The notes beneath the pieces are model-generated. The model saw only the letters and a list, made by a program, of their open reading frames with translations. It searched no databases and was not told where the DNA came from. From Streptomyces sp. KL109B (GTDB lineage: Bacteria; Actinomycetota; Actinomycetes; Streptomycetales; Streptomycetaceae), in assembly GCF_030766935.1 (NCBI RefSeq), contig NZ_JASERL010000007.1:186001-250000 (forward strand): a DNA stretch of 64,000 nucleotides, read 5' to 3'. Position numbers and translations under genes: made by a program. This document shows, piece after piece, positions 58,004 to 64,000 of the stretch (within the stretch, counting starts at the first letter, position 1; each line of letters opens with the position of its first letter).

Positions 58004-59458
58004 ATGAGCAAGACCGCCGAAGCCGAAGGCGCGCTGGAGACACGCGGCATCGAGCCCGTCCCGGACGCCGAGCGCACCGCCAAGACCCGCGAGCTCTTCC
58101 CCACCTGGGTCGCCGCCAACATCAGCGTGCTGTTGCTCACGATGGGCGCGAGCCTCGTCGTGACGTACAAGCTGAACTTCTGGCAGGCGATCATCGTCGC
58201 CATCGCCGCGCCGATCGTGTCGTACGGCCTCGTGGGCCTGATCGGCATCGCGGGCAGGCGCGGTGGCGCACCCGGCATGGCGCTGTCCCGCGCGGTGTTC
58301 GGTCAGCGCGGCAATCTGCTGCCCGGTTCGCTGATCTGGATCGCGCGCTGGGGCTGGGAGACGATCAACGCGGTGACCGGCGCGTATGCCGTGCTCACCG
58401 TCCTGGACATCCTGTTCGGCATCAAGCAGAACAACTTCCTGGTGATCGTCACCCTGCTGCTGTTCGTGTGCGCCACGTTCGCGATCTCGGGCCTCGGCAT
58501 CAACGTCGTACAGAAGTGCAACAAGTACGCGACGTACCTCTTCGGAATCTTCTCGGTCCTGGTCCTTGTCTACCTGATCATCAACACCGACTGGTCCGAG
58601 GTCTTCGGCCGGCCCGCCGGGCAGACGTCCCTGATGGTCGCGGGCATCGGCATGATCGCCGCGGGTGGCGTCAGCTGGATCCCGTCCTCGCCCGACTTCA
58701 CGCGCTACCTGCCGCGCACCGCCTCGACGAAGGGCATCATCGGCAACTCGATCGGCGGCGCCGGCATCGTCGTGCTGCCGATGGTCCTGATGGGTGCCGT
58801 CATGGCGGTCTCCACCCCTGACCTGGCCTCCGCCCAGGACCCGGTCTCCTTCCTCGGCGAGATCCTGCCGATGTGGATCGCGGTGCCGTACCTGCTGATC
58901 GCCCTGGTCGGCATGCTGCTGATCAACGCGATGTCGATGTACTCGGCCGGCTTCACCGCGCAGACCCTCGGCTTCAAGGTGCCGCGGCACTGGGCCGTCT
59001 CGATCAACGCGATCATCTCGCTGGTCTTCGGCGCCGTCCTGATGCTGGTCGCGACGAGCTTCATGAGCTCGTTCATCTCCTTCCTCTCGCTGCTCGCCGT
59101 GGCCTTCTCCGCCTGGGTCGGTGTCTTCGGGGCGGACATGTTCACGCGCAAGCACTACGACGGCGAGGCCCTGATCGACACCAGCCGCGGCAGCGCCTAC
59201 TGGTACAAGGCGGGCTTCTCCCCCGCCGCGTGCATCGCCTGGGCGGTCGGCCTGGTCGTCGGCCTGCTGTTCACGTCGTCGACGTGGTTCAGCGGACCGC
59301 TCGCCACCAACAACTTCATCGGCGAGTACGGCCTCGGCTGGGTCGTCACGATCGTCGTCTCCGGGCTGCTGTACCTGGCGCTGCCCAAGCCGGCCGACAC
59401 CACGACGGCCCCCGAGGCCCCGGAAGAGCCCAACACTGCCGAGGCCATGGCCTCCTGA
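58004..59458 (+). CDS. NCS1-family permease (cytosine/purine or related nucleobase transporter)
   Basis: 484 residues with twelve membrane segments. The family signatures are LFPTWVAANISVLLLTMGAS, RWGWETINAVTGAYAV and WIPSSPDFTRYLPRTAS. It is close to CodB-like cytosine permeases, driven by sodium or protons. The substrate is not fixed by the sequence; hydantoins, allantoin or thiamine precursors are alternatives. Preceded by about 240 bases with two small hairpins (GGGCCC-N6-GGGCCC and CGTCGT-N5-ACGACG) close to the start. Confidence 0.85.
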   Translation: MSKTAEAEGALETRGIEPVPDAERTAKTRELFPTWVAANISVLLLTMGASLVVTYKLNFWQAIIVAIAAPIVSYGLVGLIGIAGRRGGAPGMALSRAVFGQRGNLLPGSLIWIARWGWETINAVTGAYAVLTVLDILFGIKQNNFLVIVTLLLFVCATFAISGLGINVVQKCNKYATYLFGIFSVLVLVYLIINTDWSEVFGRPAGQTSLMVAGIGMIAAGGVSWIPSSPDFTRYLPRTASTKGIIGNSIGGAGIVVLPMVLMGAVMAVSTPDLASAQDPVSFLGEILPMWIAVPYLLIALVGMLLINAMSMYSAGFTAQTLGFKVPRHWAVSINAIISLVFGAVLMLVATSFMSSFISFLSLLAVAFSAWVGVFGADMFTRKHYDGEALIDTSRGSAYWYKAGFSPAACIAWAVGLVVGLLFTSSTWFSGPLATNNFIGEYGLGWVVTIVVSGLLYLALPKPADTTTAPEAPEEPNTAEAMAS

Positions 59459-59534
59459 CGCTCCGTCAGCTAACGTCCCCCTCCACGAAACCGGCTCCAC
59501 ACCGGCTCCACGCCTCGCGGAGGGGGACTTTTCC

Positions 59535-60512
59535 ATGCCCGTGTCCGTCGTACGGTTCAACCTCGTCGACCCCGCCGGCACACCCGAGACGCTCGCCGCC
59601 CGCTATCAGGCGGCCGTCGAGATGGCGCGCTACGCCGACGACCAGGGCATCGACACGGTGCAGACCGAGGAGCACCACGGCGTCGCCAACAACTGGCTGT
59701 CCTCGCCGTTCACCTTCGCGGGAGCGGTCCTCGGCGCCACGAAGCGCATCGCGGTCACCGTCTCCGCGATCATCGGCCCGCTGCACGACCCGCTCCGCCT
59801 CGCGGAGGACATCGCCGTGCTCGACCTGGTCAGCGGCGGCCGCCTGGTGACGGTCTCCGGGATCGGGTACCGGCCCGAGGAGTACGCGCAGTTCGACGTG
59901 GAGTGGAAGCGGCGCGGCAAGCTCCAGGACGAACTCCTTGAGACCCTGCTCAAGGCATGGACCGGCGAGGAGTTCGAGTACCGGGGCCGCCGGGTCCGCG
60001 TCACGCCCCGCCCCTTCACCCAGCCCCACCCGCTGCTCCTGGTCGGCGGCTCCTCGCAGGCCGCCGCGCGCCGGGCGGCCCGCCTCGGCCTCCCGTTCTT
60101 CCCGAGCGCGCATCTGCCGGAGATCGAGGCGTACTACAAGGAGAAGCTGAAGGAGTACGGCACCGAGGGCTGGACCATGATGCCGGGCAAGGTGACCCCG
60201 CTCCTCCACCTGTCCGAGGACCCGGACCGCACCTGGGCCACGTACGGGAAGCACTTCCTGCACGAGGCGCGGACGTACGCGTCCTGGCAGTCGGGAGACA
60301 TCAAGTCGGCGGTGAAGTCCGGCGCGGGAACGGTCGAGGAGCTGCGCGCGGAGGGCGTCTACCGGGTGCTCACGCCCGACGAGTGCGTGGCGCAGGGGCT
60401 CGACAACTACATCCTGCACCCGCTCTCCGGCGGCATGCCCCTGGACGAGGGCCGCCGCAGCCTCCAGCTGTACTGCGAAAACGTACTGCCCCGGCTGAAG
60501 GACCAGTCGTAG
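59535..60512 (+). CDS. LLM-class flavin-dependent oxidoreductase (luciferase-like)
   Basis: 325 residues from ATG 59535. It is a luciferase-like TIM barrel: MARYADDQGIDTVQTEEHHG, LGATKRIAVTVSAIIGPLHD, LRLAEDIAVLDLVSGGRLV and LLVGGSSQAAARRAARLGLP with the FMN phosphate site. It uses FMNH2 or F420H2. No reductase partner is near; the permease gene ends 76 bases upstream. It could be a monooxygenase or an F420 enzyme. Confidence 0.85.
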   Translation: MPVSVVRFNLVDPAGTPETLAARYQAAVEMARYADDQGIDTVQTEEHHGVANNWLSSPFTFAGAVLGATKRIAVTVSAIIGPLHDPLRLAEDIAVLDLVSGGRLVTVSGIGYRPEEYAQFDVEWKRRGKLQDELLETLLKAWTGEEFEYRGRRVRVTPRPFTQPHPLLLVGGSSQAAARRAARLGLPFFPSAHLPEIEAYYKEKLKEYGTEGWTMMPGKVTPLLHLSEDPDRTWATYGKHFLHEARTYASWQSGDIKSAVKSGAGTVEELRAEGVYRVLTPDECVAQGLDNYILHPLSGGMPLDEGRRSLQLYCENVLPRLKDQS

Positions 60513-60530
60513 GTCGATCAGCCGGGGCAG
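60486..60530 (+). terminator. Terminator spanning the end of the luciferase-like gene
   Basis: CTGCCCCGGCTGA (60486-60498) pairs perfectly with TCAGCCGGGGCAG (60518-60530) over 13 bp, with a 19-base loop that includes the stop codon. Confidence 0.75.
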
Positions 60531-60540
60531 TGACGGCAAC

Positions 60541-60577
60541 GGGGAGATGGCAGCGGGGACTTGATATCCATCTCCCC
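60541..60577. terminator. Second hairpin between the luciferase-like gene and glcP
   Basis: GGGGAGATGG (60541-60550) pairs with CCATCTCCCC (60568-60577). It lies 32 bases after the glcP stop on the other strand and may serve glcP. Confidence 0.65.
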
Positions 60578-60608
60578 GGGTCTTGGGGAGGAGGGGAAGG
60601 GGCGGTCG

Positions 60609-62027
60609 TCAGACGACCGTTTCCGCCTCCTCCAGGGTCTTGCCCTTGTACTCCTTCACGAACTTCAGGGTGAAGGGGATGGAGAGCGCCGCGAACACGG
60701 TGTAGATGATGTACGTGCCGCCCAGGTTCCAGTCGGACAGGGACGGGAACGTCGCGGTGATCAGGTAGTTCGCCAGCCAGTTGAACATCGAGGCGACGCC
60801 GATCGCGGTGGCTCGGATCTTGGGCGGGAACATCTCGCCGACCATGACCCAGAGGATGACGCCCCAGCTCATCGCGAAGAAGAAGACGAACCAGTGGGCG
60901 GCGATCAGGGCGACCCAGCCCTGCGTGGTCGGCAGCTGGCCGCCGACCAGGTCGGAGGAGAACGCCCAGGCCTCGCAGGCGAGACCGATGACCATGCCGA
61001 CGGAGCCGATGAGGGCGAGCGGCCTGCGGCCGACCCGGTCGATCAGGAGCATCGCCACGACGGTACCGACGATGTTGATGATCGACGTCGTGAACGAGTA
61101 GAAGAACGAGTCCGTCGGGTCGACGCCGACCGACTGCCACAGCGTCGAGGAGTAGTAGAACGCGACGTTGATGCCGACGAACTGCTGGAAGACCGCGAGG
61201 CCGATGCCGACCCAGACGATCGGCTTGAAGATGAAGCTGCCCCTGAGGTCCTTGAACGTCGACAGGCGCTCGTTCTTCATGCCGTGCTCGATCTCGGCGA
61301 TGCGGACCTCCGCGTCCGCGCCGTCGCCCTCGACCTGCCGGATGACCCTGCGGGCCTCGTCGACCCGGCCCTTGCCGAGCAGGTAGCGCGGCGACTCCGG
61401 GATCATGAACGTGAACAGGCCGTAGACCGCGGCCGGGATCACCATGATCCCGAGCATGACCTGCCAGGCCTCCAGGCCGAGCAGCGTGCCGCGCTGGTCA
61501 CCGCCGGCCGCGTTCAGCAGGCCGTAGTTGACCAGCTGCGAGATCGCGATGCCGAGCACGATGGCGGCCTGCTGGAAGGAGCCGAGCCGGCCGCGGTACG
61601 CGGGCGGCGCCACCTCGGCGATGTACGTCGGGCCGAGGACCGAGGCCATGCCGATGGCGAAGCCACCGATGATGCGCCACAGCATCAGGTCCCAGAGCGC
61701 GAACGGGAGGGCCGAGCCGATGGAGCTGATGATGAAGAGCACGGACGCGATCTGCATGCACCGCACACGGCCGATCCGGTCGGCGATGCGCCCGGCGGTC
61801 GCGGCGCCGATCGCGGAGCCCAGCAGCGCGATGGCGATGACCTGGGCGAGCGTTCCGGAGCCGATGTCGTACCGGTCCCGGATCGCCTCGACGGCTCCGT
61901 TGATCACTGAGCTGTCGTAGCCGAAAAGGAAGCCACCCATGGCGGCACCCGCCGCGATGAAGGTGACACGTCGGAGATTGCCCGGCTCTTCCTGCCGGGC
62001 TCCCGCTACTGGTGCCGCACTGGTCAC
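60609..62027 (-). CDS. glcP: Glucose permease GlcP (MFS sugar porter)
   Basis: 472 residues from GTG 62027, with GAGGAG 5 bases upstream; an ATG overlapping it is followed by TGA. It is a twelve-helix MFS sugar porter: FLFGYDSSVINGAVEAIRD, GRIADRIGRVRCMQIASVL, IPESPRYLLGKG, FQQFVGINVAFYYSSTLWQS and the RVGRRPLALIGSVG repeat. It is nearly collinear with the S. coelicolor GlcP (SCO5578), the glucose-proton symporter needed for glucose kinase-dependent carbon repression. The position next to smc agrees. Confidence 0.92.
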   Translation of the reverse strand: MTSAAPVAGARQEEPGNLRRVTFIAAGAAMGGFLFGYDSSVINGAVEAIRDRYDIGSGTLAQVIAIALLGSAIGAATAGRIADRIGRVRCMQIASVLFIISSIGSALPFALWDLMLWRIIGGFAIGMASVLGPTYIAEVAPPAYRGRLGSFQQAAIVLGIAISQLVNYGLLNAAGGDQRGTLLGLEAWQVMLGIMVIPAAVYGLFTFMIPESPRYLLGKGRVDEARRVIRQVEGDGADAEVRIAEIEHGMKNERLSTFKDLRGSFIFKPIVWVGIGLAVFQQFVGINVAFYYSSTLWQSVGVDPTDSFFYSFTTSIINIVGTVVAMLLIDRVGRRPLALIGSVGMVIGLACEAWAFSSDLVGGQLPTTQGWVALIAAHWFVFFFAMSWGVILWVMVGEMFPPKIRATAIGVASMFNWLANYLITATFPSLSDWNLGGTYIIYTVFAALSIPFTLKFVKEYKGKTLEEAETVV

Positions 62028-62133
62028 ATGTACTCCTCGGGCCACCGGCTTCGCTGCCGGGGGTGGGGGCGAGCCCTTCAGATGTGATTCCAGTGGCGCA
62101 CAACTTCACGCCACCCACCACCTGAAGGTAAAA

Positions 62134-62143
62134 GCAACGTTGC
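62134..62143. promoter_or_regulatory. LacI-type operator upstream of glcP
   Basis: GCAACGTTGC is a perfect palindrome with the central CG and GCAA/TTGC arms typical of LacI-family operators. It lies about 107 bases upstream of the glcP start. Confidence 0.6.
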
Positions 62144-62165
62144 AGAGACTATGCCTTCATGTTTT

Positions 62166-62232
62166 GAAGTCAATACTTCGGGTGGTGTGAATTTGAGGCA
62201 TGGGTGTGTCGCGATGCGTTCAAGACTTGAAC
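62166..62232. promoter_or_regulatory. Two further dyads in the glcP upstream region
   Basis: GAAGT-CAAT-ACTTC (62166-62179) and the perfect GTTCAAG-A-CTTGAAC (62218-62232) lie between the operator-like palindrome and the smc stop. They may be regulator sites, and the latter may instead help terminate smc. Confidence 0.5.
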
Positions 62233-62270
62233 GCTGATAGAGGGGGCGGGCCCGGAGCCTGGGCCTAGGC

Positions 62271-64000
62271 CTAGCTCAGCCGCTGGCTGATGACCTTCGA
62301 CACCCCGTCGCCCTGCATCGAGACGCCGTACAGCGCGTCGGCGACCTCCATCGTGCGCTTCTGGTGCGTGATCACGATGAGCTGCGAGGCCTCCTGCAGC
62401 TCCTGCATGATGCGGATGAGCCGCTGCAGGTTGGTGTCGTCGAGGGCCGCCTCGACCTCGTCCATCACATAGAACGGGCTGGGCCGCGCCTTGAAGATGG
62501 AGACCAGGAGCGCCACCGCGGTCAGCGAGCGCTCGCCACCGGAGAGCAGGCTCAGCCGCTTGACCTTCTTGCCCGGCGGGCGGGCCTCGACGTCGACACC
62601 CGTCGTGAGCATGTTCTCGGGGTCGGTCAGGACGAGCCGTCCCTCGCCGCCCGGGAACAGCCGGCTGAAGACGCCCTCGAACTCGCGGGCCGTGTCCCGG
62701 TACGCCTCGGTGAAGACCTGCTCGACGCGCTCGTCGACCTCCTTCACCACTTGAAGCAGGTCCGCGCGGGTCTTCCGCAGGTCCTCCAGCTGCTCGCTGA
62801 GGAAGTTGTGCCGCTCCTCGAGGGCGGCGAACTCCTCCAGGGCGAGCGGATTGACCTTGCCGAGCTGCTGGTACGCGCGCTCCGCCGACTTCAGCCGCTT
62901 CTCCTGCTCCGAACGGACGAACGGGCGCGGCTTGTTCCGCGGGTGCTCGGGGTCCTCCGGCAGCTCCTCGCCCTCCGCGGGGAGCGAGGGCGGCACGAGC
63001 TGATCGGGACCGTAGTCCGCGACGAGCCCCGCCGGTTCCACACCGAGCTCCTCCAGCGCCTTGGTCTCCAGCTGCTCGATCCGCAGCCGCTTCTCGGCGC
63101 CGAGCACCTCGCCCTTGTGGACCGAGTCCGTCAGCTTGTCGAGCTCTTCCTTCAGCTCGCGGCCCCGGGCCCGCTCGGTGGCAAGGTCCTGCTCGCGCGC
63201 CGCCTTGGCCCGCTCGGCGAGGGTGCGCTCCTCGTCGGCGCGGGTGATGGACACCTCTACGTGCGCGAGCAACTGCCGGGCACCGGAGGCGACGGCCTCG
63301 GCGACGGCGGCCTCGTACTTGCGGCGGGCGCGCTGCCGCTCGGCACGCGCGCGTGCGTCGCGCTCGGCGCGGGCGGCGCGGTCGAGCGAGTCGGCGCGGC
63401 CCGCGAGTCCCTTGACCCGCTCCTCGTGCGTACGTACCTGGAGACGCGCCTCCATCTCCGTCTGCCGCGCGTTGGCGCCGTCGGCGGAGAGGCGGTCGCG
63501 TACGGAGGTGTCGGGTTCCTCGTCGGCGGGCTGTTCCTCGGCCACGGCGAGCCGCTCGGCGAGTTCTTCGGCGTCCTGTACGGCCTTCTCCAGGGCGTCC
63601 TGCGCCTTGGCCGCGGCGGCGGCGCTGCGCTCGGCCTCACCGGCGGCGCCGCGGGCCTGACCTGCGAGTCGGCCGAGCTGCTGGGCGCGGCCGGAGCGCT
63701 CCCGCTCTATGGCCCGCTGTTGCTGGCCCAACTCCTCGACGAGGGCGGCGCATTCGGTGCGGCGGTCGGCGGCGGTGTGCTGGGTCTCGGCCCACTCCTC
63801 GCACTGTGCGGCCAGCTCCTCCAGCTCGGCGGCGGCCTCGTCCACAGATGCCTGCACCTCGAGGAGGCTGGGGGCGCCGGCCGAGCCGCCGTGCGCGAAG
63901 TGCGCGCCGAGCAGGTCGCCTTCGGCGGTGACCGCGGTCAGCTCGGGGTGTGCGTATACGAGGTCCTCGGCGTCCTCGAGTGTTCCTACGACAACGATGC
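62271..64000 (-). CDS. smc: Chromosome segregation protein SMC, C-terminal part (partial)
   Basis: The frame runs off the right edge; about 575 residues are visible. It begins in the hinge (VVVGTLEDAEDLVYAHPELT and EGDLLGAHFAHGGSAGAPSL), then has a long coiled coil rich in Glu/Ala/Arg. The C-terminal ABC half follows, with LFPGGEGRLVLTDPENMLTT, the signature LSLLSGGERSLTAVALLVSI and Walker B SPFYVMDEVEAALDDTNLQR. It is the core ATPase of chromosome condensation with ScpAB and is needed for genome segregation during sporulation. Confidence 0.96.
   Translation of the reverse strand, partial: IVVVGTLEDAEDLVYAHPELTAVTAEGDLLGAHFAHGGSAGAPSLLEVQASVDEAAAELEELAAQCEEWAETQHTAADRRTECAALVEELGQQQRAIERERSGRAQQLGRLAGQARGAAGEAERSAAAAAKAQDALEKAVQDAEELAERLAVAEEQPADEEPDTSVRDRLSADGANARQTEMEARLQVRTHEERVKGLAGRADSLDRAARAERDARARAERQRARRKYEAAVAEAVASGARQLLAHVEVSITRADEERTLAERAKAAREQDLATERARGRELKEELDKLTDSVHKGEVLGAEKRLRIEQLETKALEELGVEPAGLVADYGPDQLVPPSLPAEGEELPEDPEHPRNKPRPFVRSEQEKRLKSAERAYQQLGKVNPLALEEFAALEERHNFLSEQLEDLRKTRADLLQVVKEVDERVEQVFTEAYRDTAREFEGVFSRLFPGGEGRLVLTDPENMLTTGVDVEARPPGKKVKRLSLLSGGERSLTAVALLVSIFKARPSPFYVMDEVEAALDDTNLQRLIRIMQELQEASQLIVITHQKRTMEVADALYGVSMQGDGVSKVISQRLS

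Noticed and set aside
1..64000. Insertion sequences, prophage, tRNA-linked integrative elements
   Set aside because: No transposase, integrase, tRNA gene or attachment-site repeat was found in the window.

Overview
The window is chromosomal DNA of a Streptomyces species or a very close relative. The evidence is very high GC with strong GC3 bias, many GTG starts, and a set of genes typical of the genus: whiG, the sporulation/antibiotic regulator nsdA, four tandem signal peptidases (sipW-Z type), glcP, and a GlnR-type operator in front of amtB-glnK-glnD. The gene order broadly follows the conserved core stretch I remember from S. coelicolor between cdsA and smc. Most genes lie on the minus strand.

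Layout. 0-9.6 kb: the end of a membrane permease, a VOC protein, a ~24-bp tandem repeat array, a LOG-family protein, a sortase substrate (LAETG), then thiamine ABC transporter genes (thiB-thiP-thiQ order of transcription) behind a TPP riboswitch, rlmN, and a 5'-truncated gamma-glutamylcyclotransferase-like gene. 9.6-16.2 kb: a membrane-tethered receiver-like protein with a TTA codon, a YceI protein, and the translation/phospholipid block cdsA-frr-pyrH-tsf-rpsB. 16.5-23.6 kb: an M23 peptidase whose reading frame runs into dispersed repeats, a TetR regulator, whiG, dprA, comM, yraN, a DUF2469 protein and a Nudix hydrolase. 23.6-30 kb: four signal peptidases followed (in reverse) by rplS, trmD, rimM, a KH protein and rpsP. 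30-35.5 kb: a SprT-like zinc protein, an archaeal/eukaryotic-type ProRS, a methyltransferase and an FtsH paralogue.

35.5-43.5 kb is the most unusual region: eight co-directional genes that together match the whole uncharacterised E. coli yhf operon (yhfZ, yhfY, yhfU, yhfT, php, yhfS, yhfX, yhfW). It contains a regulator, a PRD protein, two transport-like proteins, a phosphotriesterase-like metalloenzyme, two PLP enzymes of different folds and a phosphopentomutase-like enzyme. A 22-bp motif carrying a CCAG-N4-CYGG dyad and a TACTGT -10 is repeated in front of yhfZ and of yhfY, so this looks like a self-contained, autoregulated catabolic or salvage island between ftsH and ffh.

43.5-64 kb: ffh, a four-gene osmoprotectant (glycine betaine/choline-type) ABC transporter preceded by a small polyproline leader ORF, the nitrogen-control operon amtB-glnK-glnD, nsdA, a small prim-pol domain protein, ftsY, an NCS1 permease, a luciferase-like monooxygenase, glcP and the C-terminal part of smc. 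I saw no tRNA, rRNA, CRISPR array, insertion sequence or prophage. Interspersed repeats (a 47-bp two-tier hairpin element in three near-identical copies, and common Streptomyces GC-rich hairpins) are the main mobile-like signal.
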